DNA of 64,000 nucleotides from Xanthobacteraceae bacterium (GCA_019635635.1 JAHBZB010000001.1:1612001-1676000); one strand, 5' to 3'. Positions 1 to 8,390 are shown, counted from the stretch's first letter. Numbers and translations are program-made. The notes: generated by a model from the letters alone, not told the origin.

Positions 1-51
1 ACCGCGCCGGAAGCGCTTACGGAAGTGCTGGACACGATCGCGCGCGGTTAG
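1..51 (+). CDS. 3' end of an unidentified protein (partial)
   Basis: The first 51 bases read as an open frame of 16 codons ending in TAG (C-terminus ...EVLDTIARG). The window cuts off everything upstream, so the protein cannot be identified. Its stop overlaps by two bases the stop of the convergent membrane-protein gene, a normal tail-to-tail arrangement. The call rests only on the open frame and this tight fit. Confidence 0.4.
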   Translation, partial: TAPEALTEVLDTIARG

Positions 52-1511
52 CGCTCGTTCTTTTGCGGGGACACTTCGATCGGCGCAGCCTTCGGCGTGA
101 TTGCCGTTGCCGCGAACGCACGCGCGAGACGTTCGCGCCAGATGCTGCTCGTCACCAGGAAGTGTGCGAACACCACGCTCCAGACCAGCGGCGCGGTCCA
201 GGCCAGCCGTGCGCCATAGCGGTCGTGCGGATTGGACAGCACGCCGGTCACGAAAGCGTTCGCAAACAGCGCAAGGATCACGGTTGCGGCGAGCCAGTCG
301 GTGTCGCGCATTGCCCCGCGCCGCCACGCCAGCAAAAGCAATAGCGGCAGGAACGCGATCGCGCCGAGTGTCACCGGCTCGTGCACATCGTTCAGCTTTT
401 CGAATAGCGGTTCGAGCTTGCCACGCTTCTGCTGTGACGCGGCAATCGCAAGCGTCATCTCCGGGGCTTTGTCTTCGAGCACACCATAGGTGTAACCGAT
501 GTCGTGCACGACGCCGTCGCCGGTGCCGACGCTGACAAGCTGTTCGAGCGTAGACGTGAACGCGGTCGCGACATGCAGCAGCGGATATTGAACGAGGCTG
601 TCGATCGCGATGCGCTTCATTTCGTCGGCACCGCCTTCGAAGCCGCCGATATGCGCGAACGGCCCGCGGTCGCCCTGATGCCAGAGGAAATCGTCGGCCT
701 TGTCGGGAAGCGCGTGACGCACTTCGCAGAGCTTCAGCTTCGGATCGGGGCAGTTGTCGGCGAGATAACGCTGCGCGATGCCGTCCTGCACCAGCCGGCT
801 GAAGATGAAGCCCGCGCCGCCAGGCGTCCAGGCGAAGTTGTGCGCGAAAATATATCCGGCGGAAGGCACCAGCAGCGCGGTGATGACGACGGCGCAGGCC
901 GCCTGTTTCAACCCGGCGCGGGGAATAAGCGTCCGCCGCCACCAATGCAGCGCGACGGCGGCGGCAAGAAGCGCGACCACGACCGCAAGTGTCGCGTTGT
1001 GACCGGCGGCCGAGAACGCAATCAGCGCCACGAGGCCGTAGCGCTCGAAGCGGCCGAGTTCGTCGCGTTTGCGCAGGAGCAGATAAAGCGCGAGTACGCC
1101 GAGGGCCGCGAACAGATCCGGCATCATCATGCTCGCGACCCAGGCGAGCGCGGTCAGCGCGGAAAGCGCCGCGACGATGCCGACGAGTGCCAGCGGCAGC
1201 GCGACCGGGCGTTGGCCGAGTCCGTGCGTGCGCAAGACGAGATAGATCGTCCAGGCGGTGAGCGCGCATTGCAGGATCGCGAGCGGCCAGAAGTATAGGT
1301 AGCGCAGGCCCGTCATCACCGCGCCGTAAACGATGGAGCGGCCGTTGTTCAGCACGCCGTCGAGCACGCGCGCGAAATAGTCGCCGCTGTCATAGAACAG
1401 GATCGGAAATCCGTTCCAGATCGCGGGCGCGAGCAATATCAACACGGATGCAAGGAAAGCCGCGACGATCGCGGGCGAGACACGCAAAAGCGGAAGCGGT
1501 TTGAACGCCAT
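48..1511 (-). CDS. Polytopic inner-membrane protein, function unknown
   Basis: This is a 487-residue protein with about ten hydrophobic segments spread along its length. A short loop near the N-terminus carries the motif FYDSGDY, which recalls the acidic first loop of GT-C lipid-linked glycosyltransferases, but no family could be confirmed. I chose the ATG at 1511 because GGAG lies 7 nt before it. An ATG at 1601 would add 30 Arg/Ala-rich residues and lacks a clear ribosome site. The gene stands alone on the minus strand. A membrane glycosyltransferase is a guess only. Confidence 0.7.
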   Translation of the reverse strand: MAFKPLPLLRVSPAIVAAFLASVLILLAPAIWNGFPILFYDSGDYFARVLDGVLNNGRSIVYGAVMTGLRYLYFWPLAILQCALTAWTIYLVLRTHGLGQRPVALPLALVGIVAALSALTALAWVASMMMPDLFAALGVLALYLLLRKRDELGRFERYGLVALIAFSAAGHNATLAVVVALLAAAVALHWWRRTLIPRAGLKQAACAVVITALLVPSAGYIFAHNFAWTPGGAGFIFSRLVQDGIAQRYLADNCPDPKLKLCEVRHALPDKADDFLWHQGDRGPFAHIGGFEGGADEMKRIAIDSLVQYPLLHVATAFTSTLEQLVSVGTGDGVVHDIGYTYGVLEDKAPEMTLAIAASQQKRGKLEPLFEKLNDVHEPVTLGAIAFLPLLLLLAWRRGAMRDTDWLAATVILALFANAFVTGVLSNPHDRYGARLAWTAPLVWSVVFAHFLVTSSIWRERLARAFAATAITPKAAPIEVSPQKNER

Positions 1512-1741
1512 TCTTGCACTCCGGGCGAGCGCGGGCGTTCGTCGCGCCGCGCCGGATGAGGGAATTTGGTCAGCCGCAAATAGAATGCGCGGGGCGCGCA
1601 TCCGGTTCCCGCGACATACAGGCCCGGCGGATTAAACTTTGGAAAACATGGCGTGCGCGAATTGGCGCGCGCTTATGCAGCGCGTGATGAACGCGTGTTC
1701 ATGCGGGAACAAAATTCAAAAGCGATTTTTTAGCGGGATTC

Positions 1742-2989
1742 TTATTCGCGAAATTCCTGCGCGTCGGGGACGCGGGTGAAGGCGATCTTGGCGCCGAGAT
1801 ATTGCAGGCCGAGATCCTTCTGCGAGGCGAGCGTCACCGTCTCGCGGCCGTAGCGCGCGACCAGCTTGTCGATCGAGCGCCACAGCGTTTCCTGCTTGGT
1901 GAAGCCGTCGGCGCGGGTTTCGACGAAAAGATCGCGCGCACGCTTGCCTTCTTCGGAGAGGCGATAGAGCCAGACCGAAACTTTGCGGAACGGGCCGCTT
2001 TTCTTCGGCAACTCGTTCCAGAACTGGTCGAGATGTTCGAGCAGCGTGAAGGAATCCTGCGTCGGCGCGATCCTGCTTTCGTGCACGATCGGTTCGCGGT
2101 TGCCGTATTCGGGATGCACCGCAAGCCCGAAGCCGCCGGCGACGAGTTCGAGGCGGCGGATGCGGGTTGCGCACTTCAGAAGCAGCGAGCGGGCGACGAA
2201 GCGCGCGTCGTTACGCCCGCGCATTTTCGGCGAAAGTACGCGCGAGTGGCCGACCGAGCGGCGGCCGTCCGCGGCTTTCGGCACATCGATGCCGTGCAAC
2301 TCATACCAGTAGCGCTCGCCGCCGACCGAGCCCCAGACGTGGCGCGCGGCCTTCGGCTCGAGCGACATCAGCTGCTCGATGCTGGTGACGCCGGCGCGGT
2401 GCAGCCGCGCTTCCATGTTGGAGGCGATGCCGGGCAGGTCGGTCAGCTTCAAGGGAAAGAGAATATGTGGGAGGTCCTTTTGCTCGATCAGCGTCAGTCC
2501 GTTCGGCTTCTGCATGTCGGAGGCGATTTTCGAGAGCGTGCGGGTCGGCGCAATGCCGATCGACGAGTTGAGACATTCGCCGACGTTTTTCCTAATCCCC
2601 GCTTTCATGTTGCGCGCGATCTGGCGTGCGTTCTCCGCCTCGCACTCGTCGCCGATCAGCTTGCAGGTGAATTCGTCGATGGAGCCGGTGGAAAGCAGCG
2701 GCACGTGGTTCTGCACTTCCTCCTTCAACCGCTCGTGCACATCGACATAAAGCTCGTGGCGGGCAGGAACGAGCACGAGCCCCGGGCACATGCGCTTGGC
2801 TTCCCAGATGCGGGTGCCGGTCTTCACGCCGAAGGCTTTGGCTTCATAGCTTGCGGCGATCGCGCTGGTGGTGTCGCTCATCACCGGCACGACCGCGACC
2901 GGGCGCCCGCGAAGCGCAGGGCTCACCTGCTGCTCGACGCTCGCAAAATACGAGTTGAAGTCGATGGTGAGGTAGCTGAAGCGGCCCAT
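1742..2989 (-). CDS. dinB: SOS-controlled Y-family DNA polymerase (DinB/Pol IV-like)
   Basis: The 415-residue protein is a translesion polymerase of the UmuC/DinB superfamily. The N-terminus has the metal-binding motif DFNSYFASVEQ (residues about 10-20). The second catalytic motif GSIDEF lies near residue 100. A helix-hairpin-helix stretch (LTDLPGIASNMEARL, near 185) and a C-terminal little-finger region follow. Polymerases of this type bypass damaged bases with low fidelity. A GAAC-N7-GAAC LexA box sits 45 bp upstream, so damage induction is likely. No imuA or dnaE2 is adjacent, so it is not in an imuA-imuB-dnaE2 cassette here. DinB is the best family name; the exact subfamily is not certain. 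Confidence 0.88.
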   Translation of the reverse strand: MGRFSYLTIDFNSYFASVEQQVSPALRGRPVAVVPVMSDTTSAIAASYEAKAFGVKTGTRIWEAKRMCPGLVLVPARHELYVDVHERLKEEVQNHVPLLSTGSIDEFTCKLIGDECEAENARQIARNMKAGIRKNVGECLNSSIGIAPTRTLSKIASDMQKPNGLTLIEQKDLPHILFPLKLTDLPGIASNMEARLHRAGVTSIEQLMSLEPKAARHVWGSVGGERYWYELHGIDVPKAADGRRSVGHSRVLSPKMRGRNDARFVARSLLLKCATRIRRLELVAGGFGLAVHPEYGNREPIVHESRIAPTQDSFTLLEHLDQFWNELPKKSGPFRKVSVWLYRLSEEGKRARDLFVETRADGFTKQETLWRSIDKLVARYGRETVTLASQKDLGLQYLGAKIAFTRVPDAQEFRE

Positions 2990-3033
2990 ATTTGCCCGTG
3001 CTTACGGCCCGATTCCGATGGAGACCGAGCCTA

Positions 3034-3048
3034 GAACAAAATGAGAAC
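3034..3048 (-). promoter_or_regulatory. LexA (SOS) box of the Y-family polymerase gene
   Basis: The plus strand reads GAAC-AAAATGA-GAAC, an exact match to the GAAC-N7-GAAC LexA operator known from alphaproteobacteria. It ends 45 bp before the ATG of the polymerase gene and has the same form as the box in front of recA in this window. Confidence 0.85.
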
Positions 3049-3060
3049 GAAAGATAGGGC

Positions 3061-3180
3061 CTAGAAGCCGGCCGACTGGGCAACGGCGAGCGCCAGCAGG
3101 ATGCCTGCGGTGACCGCAGCGCCCGCAGCCCAGGAAATGGTTTCCCGGCCGGTATCCTCGAAATCCTGATCGAGGCGCAT
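3061..3180 (-). CDS. 39-residue single-span membrane protein
   Basis: This short frame has an excellent ribosome site (AGGAGG, 5 nt before ATG). It encodes a charged N-terminus (MRLDQDFEDTG) followed by one hydrophobic Ala/Leu-rich span (about residues 18-36). It lies between the acetyltransferase gene and the polymerase gene, both also on the minus strand. No family was recognised. The strong Shine-Dalgarno and the clean topology make it a credible small membrane protein. Confidence 0.65.
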   Translation of the reverse strand: MRLDQDFEDTGRETISWAAGAAVTAGILLALAVAQSAGF

Positions 3181-3249
3181 CGTGGCCTCCTCTCGTCGGC
3201 CCTCCCGACAGGAGGAAAACGCGCGAGTGGCGGATTCGATCCAGCCGCT

Positions 3250-4437
3250 CTAGCGCAGCCGCAACAGCGTCTGCGCGGCCGAGCGGACCGGCGCGGGCAG
3301 TTTGCCGAGCAGCGATTTCGCCTGCGGCGCGAAGCGGAAGGCCCGCACCGCGAGTTGTCCCGGTAGCGAGAACGGCAGCGCATAATCGCGGACCGAAATC
3401 GCGCCGCTTGCGATCACGCGCTTGAAGGCGTCGGCGGGCGCGAGCAGGTCGTAGGCGGCGAAGCCGTTTGCCCGCGCATGCGCGATCGTGTCGGCCATCT
3501 GTACCTGACCCGGACCGCATTTCGCGAATGCCGGGTCGATCGCGCCGAGGAACGCATGCCAGCGCTTGCCGTGCGTGATCGCGACTTCGATCGCGGCGAG
3601 CCTGCCGCCGGCTTCGAGCCGCGCGCAGGCGAGCAGGTTTGCGTTTTCAGTCACGAGCGAAGTCAGCACGCGCTCCCATGCTTCGTCGCCGATCACCGAA
3701 GAGGTGAAGCCCTTGCTCGCCAGCCATTCGCGTTTCAACTCCAGCGCGGTCTGCACGCAGGAAAGTGCGTCGCTGCCGCGCGTGATGTGAAGCTTCACTT
3801 CTCCCTGTTCGGCGAGTCTGCGGCGATAGCGGCGGAGTTCGCGCGCGTCGCGGGAGGAGAGCGAAACGTCGCGCCGCAAATCCACGAAAGGCGCTTCTTC
3901 GACGCGGGAGACCTGCGCGCGGCGCGAGAGCACGCGCGAGATTTTTGCGTCGTTGCGGACTTTGCGGAAGAGTGCTGCATCCGCGCCGAGTTTTTCGGCG
4001 GCGAGAAGTGCCGTCACGAGATGCGCGTCCGTACCCGCGCGCGAGAGCGCGGCGTCGCCATACTGGATAAGCGGATCGCCGAAGAAGCGCAGCACGCGCG
4101 CGCCCGCCATCGAGGTCAGCGCGAGCGGCAGGATCGCGCGCGTCTCGCCGTGCTCGCGCACGGTAATGATCTGCGGCTCGTGCTCATGCGCGAGATGCGC
4201 GGGTAACGACGCAGCCGCGACCGCGAAAGACTGGAACGGCGTGGAAAGCGCGCCTTCGCGCTCGATCGCGCGCCAGCCGGCTTCGACCGCGTCGAGCGCA
4301 TCCGCGCCCGAAAATACTTCGGCTTCTCCGGCCGCGCGATCCGTTTTCGCAGAGCGGCGCAGGCTCTCGAAGCCCGCCGCGAGTTCGGGCAGAGATTCGA
4401 GGGACGCGAAAAATTCGAGGGCGAGTTCGACCGGCAT
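3250..4437 (-). CDS. CelD/BcsL-like GNAT-fold acetyltransferase
   Basis: This 395-residue protein has the layout of the BioF2/CelD (FemAB-like) acyltransferase group. A first degenerate half contains the typical RILPLAL and RFFGDPLIQYGD segments. A second GNAT-like domain (about residues 190-340) includes ELKREWLASKG and the downstream AIEVAITHGKRWHAFLGAIDPAF strand region. Members are linked to exopolysaccharide or cell-surface modification, but the substrate is unknown here. The ATG at 4437 is preferred over an upstream TTG at 4443; neither has a strong ribosome site. No polysaccharide genes are adjacent. Confidence 0.75.
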   Translation of the reverse strand: MPVELALEFFASLESLPELAAGFESLRRSAKTDRAAGEAEVFSGADALDAVEAGWRAIEREGALSTPFQSFAVAAASLPAHLAHEHEPQIITVREHGETRAILPLALTSMAGARVLRFFGDPLIQYGDAALSRAGTDAHLVTALLAAEKLGADAALFRKVRNDAKISRVLSRRAQVSRVEEAPFVDLRRDVSLSSRDARELRRYRRRLAEQGEVKLHITRGSDALSCVQTALELKREWLASKGFTSSVIGDEAWERVLTSLVTENANLLACARLEAGGRLAAIEVAITHGKRWHAFLGAIDPAFAKCGPGQVQMADTIAHARANGFAAYDLLAPADAFKRVIASGAISVRDYALPFSLPGQLAVRAFRFAPQAKSLLGKLPAPVRSAAQTLLRLR

Positions 4438-4568
4438 GCGCAAGGTTCTAGCGGGCCGGCGCTTACTTATTCATTGTCCCGGCGCCGCAGCCGGGCTTTA
4501 AGATCGGCTATCCTTAACGGTGGCCGCGTTTCACGGTAGAACTACGGGGAGGGAAACGGGGAAAACGC

Positions 4569-4835
4569 ATGGAGACCATCTTCTTCGCAGCGGCGGCAAG
4601 CGCGGTCACGGTGTATTCGGCGGCGAGCCGCTACGCGGATCGTTTCCGGCAAATACTGATCGCGACGGCCACCGCGTTCGGCTGCGCTGCGTTTCTTGGG
4701 GTCTATTACCTGAACGTCGCGGCACCGGCGGGCGCAAACGGCGGGCAATGGCTCAGCTACGGCATCGCCGCCGCGATTTGCGGTCCGCTTGCCGGGCTCC
4801 TGATCGCGAAATATGTGCCGCGCAAAACGGACTGA
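4569..4835 (+). CDS. 88-residue membrane protein upstream of the VWA gene
   Basis: Three hydrophobic segments (about residues 3-18, 27-48 and 60-79) make this a small inner-membrane protein of unknown family. GGGGA lies 6-7 nt before the ATG. It ends 3 nt before the start of the CoxE-like VWA gene, so the two are probably cotranscribed. Confidence 0.65.
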   Translation: METIFFAAAASAVTVYSAASRYADRFRQILIATATAFGCAAFLGVYYLNVAAPAGANGGQWLSYGIAAAICGPLAGLLIAKYVPRKTD

Positions 4836-4838
4836 GGC

Positions 4839-6020
4839 ATGTTCATCCACTTCTTCAACGAGCTGAAATCGGCGGGCCTTCCGGTCACGGTGCGCGAATA
4901 CCTGACGCTGATGGAGGCGCTGAATAGCGACGCCGATCTCGCGAACCGGCGCGTCGAGGATTTCTATTTCCTCTCGCGCGCGGCGCTGGTGAAAGACGAG
5001 CGCAATCTCGACAAGTTCGACCGCGTGTTCGGCCATGTCTTCAAGGGCCTCGATCTGATGTCGGATGCCGCCGGCACCGCGCAGATCCCGGAAGAATGGC
5101 TCAGGAAGCTCGCCGAGAAATATCTCACCGAAGAAGAGAAGGCGCAGATTCAGGCCATGGGCTGGGACAAGCTCATGGAGACCTTGGCCGAGCGGCTGAA
5201 AGAACAGAAAGGCCGCCATCAGGGCGGCTCGAAATGGATCGGCACCGCGGGCACGTCGCCGTTCGGTGCCTACGGCTATCACCCCGAAGGCATCCGCATC
5301 GGGCAGGACAAGAACCGCAACAACCGCGCCGTGAAGGTGTGGGACAAGCGCGAGTTCAAGGATCTCGACGATACGGTCGAGCTCGGCACGCGCAACATCA
5401 AGGTTGCGCTCAGGCGCCTTCGCAAATTCGCGCGCACCGGCTCGCCGGACGAGCTCGATCTTCCCGGCACCATCCGCGAGACCGCGAACCACGGCTTCTT
5501 AGATGTGCAGATGCGGCCGGAGCGGCGCAACGCCGTGAAGGTGCTCCTGTTCCTCGACATCGGCGGCTCGATGGACTGGCACATCGAGCTTTGCTCGGAG
5601 CTGTTCTCCGCCGCGCGCACGGAATTCAAGAATCTCGAGACCTTCTACTTCCACAACTGCCTCTACGAGAGCGTGTGGAAGCAGAACGTGCGGCGGCACT
5701 CGGAGCGCACGCCGACCTGGGACGTGCTGCACAAGTTCCCGTCCGACTACAAAGTGATCTTCGTCGGCGACGCGAGCATGAGCCCCTATGAGATCATGAT
5801 GCCGGGCGGCTCGGTCGAACACATGAACGAGGAGCCGGGGCAGGCGTGGATCGAGCGCGTCACGCGCCTCTATCAGCACGCGGTCTGGCTGAACCCGGTG
5901 CCGCGCGAGCACTGGGACTACACGCAATCGATCCGCATGATGCGGCAGCTTTTCTCGGACCGCATGTATCCGCTGACGCTAGAGGGACTCGACGAGGCGA
6001 TGCGGGAGTTGGTGAGGTAA
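4839..6020 (+). CDS. CoxE-like VWA-domain protein (partner of a MoxR ATPase)
   Basis: The 393-residue protein starts with a helical region typical of CoxE-family proteins. Its C-terminal half (from about residue 235) is a von Willebrand A-like domain. The metal-site strand reads VLLFLDIGGSMDW, so the first serine of the usual DxSxS motif is glycine, and DAS follows later. Such proteins work with MoxR AAA+ ATPases in remodelling or metal-insertion systems and are usually encoded next to them. Here the likely partner (20974-21816) lies 15 kb away on the opposite strand. The start follows the preceding stop by 3 nt. Confidence 0.85.
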   Translation: MFIHFFNELKSAGLPVTVREYLTLMEALNSDADLANRRVEDFYFLSRAALVKDERNLDKFDRVFGHVFKGLDLMSDAAGTAQIPEEWLRKLAEKYLTEEEKAQIQAMGWDKLMETLAERLKEQKGRHQGGSKWIGTAGTSPFGAYGYHPEGIRIGQDKNRNNRAVKVWDKREFKDLDDTVELGTRNIKVALRRLRKFARTGSPDELDLPGTIRETANHGFLDVQMRPERRNAVKVLLFLDIGGSMDWHIELCSELFSAARTEFKNLETFYFHNCLYESVWKQNVRRHSERTPTWDVLHKFPSDYKVIFVGDASMSPYEIMMPGGSVEHMNEEPGQAWIERVTRLYQHAVWLNPVPREHWDYTQSIRMMRQLFSDRMYPLTLEGLDEAMRELVR

Positions 6021-6022
6021 TC

Positions 6023-6169
6023 TCACTCTTTCCCGATTATATTCGCACGCTCGATCACAATGTCAGCAAGGTTACGTAACTCTCGTGCCGCGCGAATATC
6101 GAGAGACTCGCGGGAAATGCGAACCATCGCAGCCGCCATTTCGTGGAGAAACTCGACTTCCGATGGCAT
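6023..6169 (-). CDS. Possible 48-residue protein
   Basis: This frame of 48 codons starts at an ATG with GGAAAG 7 nt upstream. The product is amphipathic and charged (MPSEVEFLHEMAAAM...ERANIIGKE). The DNA here is more AT-rich than its neighbours. It is convergent with the VWA gene, whose stop is 2 nt away. No family was recognised, and it could be chance. Confidence 0.4.
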   Translation of the reverse strand: MPSEVEFLHEMAAAMVRISRESLDIRAARELRNLADIVIERANIIGKE

Positions 6170-6271
6170 GTTGTTGCTTTCCAGAGAGAAGCGAATTGCT
6201 GATGATCAATCCGCGGCCGGGAGCTTTGTTCAACATTCGTATCGATTTATTCCAACAATCGCGTTACGCGG

Positions 6272-6397
6272 CTAATTCCTTTTAATCGTGACCGCTTCGG
6301 GGGTCGCCAGCGGATGCTGGCCGGGGCCGATCAGCACGATCAGAAACAAGGAAGCAAACGCCGCGAGAATCAAAATAACCGGCAAGCGCAGATGCAT
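6272..6397 (-). CDS. 41-residue membrane protein
   Basis: The frame has AAGGAG 4 nt before its ATG and encodes a single N-terminal hydrophobic span (about residues 5-24) followed by GPGQHPLATPE and a short basic tail. The arrangement suggests a one-span membrane protein with a short soluble tail. The family is unknown. Confidence 0.55.
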   Translation of the reverse strand: MHLRLPVILILAAFASLFLIVLIGPGQHPLATPEAVTIKRN

Positions 6398-6454
6398 GAC
6401 GCTCCTTCTATTCAGCGGAACAGTAAGCTTTTATAGATGCGCCGGGGCGGGCCG

Positions 6455-6652
6455 CTATTTATCCGCGGCGCGGGCCGGCTCTTTCAGCTTTTGCTTGGCG
6501 CGCGCTTCGCGGCTTTTCTTGAGCCGTGCCGCGTCGCGCAGGCGCTTGGAATTTCTCGTAGGCGCGGAAGCGTGCCGCAGCGAGCCGATCATGTCTTCGA
6601 GGTTGTCGAGCGTGAGACCCTTGGCGGCGCCGCGGTTATCGTTCTGTTTCAT
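6455..6652 (-). CDS. 65-residue basic protein, unknown
   Basis: A Lys/Arg-rich soluble protein begins MKQNDNRGAAKGL and has a long predicted helix (LRDAARLKKSREARAKQKLKE) in its second half. GGAAG lies 4 nt before the ATG. The composition would fit nucleic-acid or ribosome binding, but this is only an inference. It lies in the run of minus-strand small genes. Confidence 0.6.
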   Translation of the reverse strand: MKQNDNRGAAKGLTLDNLEDMIGSLRHASAPTRNSKRLRDAARLKKSREARAKQKLKEPARAADK

Positions 6653-6699
6653 AACGCTTCCAGGTTTTCACGCCGCAGGGAGAATTCACGCGATGCGCG

Positions 6700-6900
6700 C
6701 TAGAGGCTGTATTCGCCGCATTTCTCGCATTCGTACATGATCGAGACGCCGCCCTTGGGCTGCATGATGCGATGCACTTCGCGGAAGCTCTTGCTGCCGC
6801 AGCGGCAATTGATATTCGATTTCGTGGCGACGGGATCGTCGTCCGCGAAATGGAAATCGACGCGGAACAGATTCGGCTTCCGGGGTGCGGTTTGTGCCAT
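6700..6900 (-). CDS. Small zinc-ribbon protein, paralogue of the gene at 12713
   Basis: The 66-residue protein carries a zinc-ribbon pattern: CRCG near residue 33 and MYECEKCGEYSL at the C-terminus. The start MAQTAPRKP has AGGG about 6 nt upstream; a longer frame to 7050 would run through the terminator hairpin at 6955-6983 and is rejected. The product of 12713-12940 has the same plan and almost the same ending (MYECAACGEYRLG). A structural or regulatory zinc-binding role is likely; the partner is unknown. Confidence 0.7.
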   Translation of the reverse strand: MAQTAPRKPNLFRVDFHFADDDPVATKSNINCRCGSKSFREVHRIMQPKGGVSIMYECEKCGEYSL

Positions 6901-6954
6901 GAACGACCCTGCGCTCCATTCCGCCCGATAGCAAGCCGGAACGGACGTAAACAA

Positions 6955-6983
6955 AAAGCCCGGCTCCTGAAAAGCCGGGCTTT
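6955..6983 (-). terminator. Rho-independent hairpin after the 7031-7485 operon
   Basis: An 11-bp perfect stem (AAAGCCCGGCT / AGCCGGGCTTT) with a 7-nt loop and T-rich flanks lies 48 nt past the stop of the 71-residue gene on the minus strand. Confidence 0.75.
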
Positions 6984-7030
6984 CCGATCGCTCAGCCTCG
7001 CGTCTCAACCCCCGACGCGGGCGCGCGGAT

Positions 7031-7246
7031 TCAGATGCTTGCACTCGCAAACGGCGTTACGTTGTCGCGTTTCGCGGCTCTTCCGAAAATTTCGTCGGGC
7101 GCTTCCAGCACAGTCACCGAATCCGACGGCCCGAATGTGATCAGCGTGCTGTAGTTTCGTTCGTCGCGCAGCACCGTATGCGCGCGCTCCAGATTTACAT
7201 CGACCGGGCGATTGTCGGTCTTGGTCAGCCTGATCCAGCCGGTCAT
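7031..7246 (-). CDS. 71-residue hypothetical protein, last gene of a small operon
   Basis: The soluble protein begins MTGWIRLTKTDNRPVDVN and appears beta-rich; no domain was recognised. It is the third gene of a tight cluster (7485 to 7031). The end of the preceding gene (GGTGAG) doubles as its ribosome site and the gap is 7 nt. A strong terminator follows. Confidence 0.65.
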   Translation of the reverse strand: MTGWIRLTKTDNRPVDVNLERAHTVLRDERNYSTLITFGPSDSVTVLEAPDEIFGRAAKRDNVTPFASASI

Positions 7247-7253
7247 AGGTTTC

Positions 7254-7361
7254 TCACCAGTTCAAATAAAGAATGCGCAGGACGATATACACCACGGCGG
7301 CGATCGGAATGACGAGCGGCGGCGTAAAGTAGCTTGCGAGCGATGCTTTATTGTTAGCCAC
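7254..7361 (-). CDS. 35-residue single-span membrane protein (GTG start)
   Basis: The frame starts at a GTG that overlaps the stop of the upstream small gene by 8 nt (GTGGCTAA). The product is a short N-terminus, a hydrophobic span (about residues 14-31) and the end LYLNW. The overlap implies translational coupling, which supports its reality despite its size. Confidence 0.55.
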   Translation of the reverse strand: MANNKASLASYFTPPLVIPIAAVVYIVLRILYLNW

Positions 7362-7485
7362 GGGCGGCCTGCGCTTCCGCAGCTTCGAGCGCCTTCTGAT
7401 CCGCAAGCCACTTCAGTAAAATCTGGTGCTTGATCTGTACCACAGACGGCTCTTTCATCTTGTTGCCGAATTTTCTTTTCTGCAC
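7354..7485 (-). CDS. 43-residue helical protein, first gene of the small operon
   Basis: GGGGG lies about 5 nt before a GTG start. The product has a basic N-terminus and one long amphipathic helix (QILLKWLADQKALEAAEAQ). It overlaps the next gene by 8 nt. The function is unknown. Confidence 0.55.
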   Translation of the reverse strand: MQKRKFGNKMKEPSVVQIKHQILLKWLADQKALEAAEAQAARG

Positions 7486-7523
7486 TGAATCCCCCTCAAG
7501 ACTGCGGACCGAAAAACAAAGAA

Positions 7524-7541
7524 GCCCGGCTTTCGCCGGGC
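7524..7541 (-). terminator. Hairpin terminator after the 46-residue gene
   Basis: GCCCGGC and GCCGGGC form a 7-bp stem with a 4-nt loop, directly past the stop at 7557 on the minus strand, followed by a TTCTTTGTTTTTC tract on that strand. Confidence 0.65.
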
Positions 7542-7556
7542 CTCCCGAAAGGCGGC

Positions 7557-7697
7557 TTACTTGCCGCTCGTGCTTTTTACTTCCGGCTTGTCCGTTATGG
7601 GCGCACCCTTGTCGGGCTGCGGCGTTGCAGGCGCCACCGACGGAGCATTCACTTCCGGTTTCGGCGCGTCGGCAGCAAGAATGTTGGGATTGGTCAT
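7557..7697 (-). CDS. 46-residue Pro-rich disordered protein
   Basis: AAGG lies 7 nt before the ATG. The product is rich in Pro, Ala and Lys (KPEVNAPSVAPATPQPDKG) and is probably unstructured. The terminator at 7524-7541 follows at once. The role is unknown. Confidence 0.5.
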   Translation of the reverse strand: MTNPNILAADAPKPEVNAPSVAPATPQPDKGAPITDKPEVKSTSGK

Positions 7698-8036
7698 GGA
7701 ATGACCTTTCATGTTCAACCTGAAAACATATTCAAGCAGAACGAATATATAGGAACGAATAGCCGCTTAAGTAAGGCCGGTAGCGGCGAGGCGCGGTTTT
7801 TATCTCTTCGCGAAATTTAATCCATCCGAAGAAGAGGGCAGAGGCCGCGCAGAATAGAAAGCGCGGCCTCCTCCCGGCGCCACGCTCCGGTAAGGGAGCG
7901 AGCGGCACGAGTTCTAAACTCTGGCGGCCCATTTATCCTGGCTATCTATTCTCGCAAACGGTGCATAAGCTCGCCTTTGCGCCCGTTCGCGTTTGCAAAT
8001 CGTTGCATCCCCGGTCCCGCGCCGTAGGGGAATTTG
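7698..8036. other. Intergenic region without a convincing gene
   Basis: This 339-nt gap is AT-richer at its left end. It contains a minus-strand open frame (7732-7932) whose Arg/Pro-rich product has no ribosome site or family. The divergent genes on both sides need promoters here, but no consensus element stood out. Confidence 0.4.
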
Positions 8037-8177
8037 ATGCCTGCTGATCAGGAACACGACGCCCAGTCTTTGCGCTACGTTTATTACACGCTTGCCGCTA
8101 TGACTGCGGCAGCGATCGTGACCTTTCTTTATCTTTTCAACTACACGAATTTCTTTAAGCTCGCTGTGCCGCTCTAG
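8037..8177 (+). CDS. 46-residue single-span membrane protein
   Basis: AGGGG lies 6 nt before the ATG. The product has a polar N-terminus (MPADQEHDAQSLR) and a long aromatic hydrophobic span (about residues 14-40). It faces the minus-strand gene at 8181 tail to tail with a 3-nt gap. The function is unknown. Confidence 0.6.
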   Translation: MPADQEHDAQSLRYVYYTLAAMTAAAIVTFLYLFNYTNFFKLAVPL

Positions 8178-8180
8178 CGG

Positions 8181-8390
8181 CTAGTTGGCTGGCTTTTTCA
8201 TCGCGCTCTGCGGCACGATCCGCTGATGGCGTTCGCTATCGCTCTTGACGAGATAAAGCGGTTCGTCGCCGTCGAACGGGCGGAGCGCCAGAATCCGAAA
8301 ATAGATGTCGTTGGCGACGCGCAGGTGATCGCGCGTCAGTTGCACCGTCTGTCCGACCCTGAAGCGGTGAATCAAAATACCGTTTTCCAA
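8181..8390 (-). CDS. 69-residue hypothetical protein (TTG start)
   Basis: The product begins MENGILIHRFRVGQTVQL and has a compact, probably beta-barrel-like composition (SH3/KOW-like by eye, unproven). The start is TTG with AAAGG 8 nt before it. It lies 11 nt after the FYDLN-type zinc-ribbon gene and is probably in one transcript with it. Confidence 0.6.
   Translation of the reverse strand: MENGILIHRFRVGQTVQLTRDHLRVANDIYFRILALRPFDGDEPLYLVKSDSERHQRIVPQSAMKKPAN

Noticed and set aside
7732-7932. Minus-strand 66-codon frame
   Set aside because: No Shine-Dalgarno, no recognisable product, inside a gap that must hold divergent promoters.
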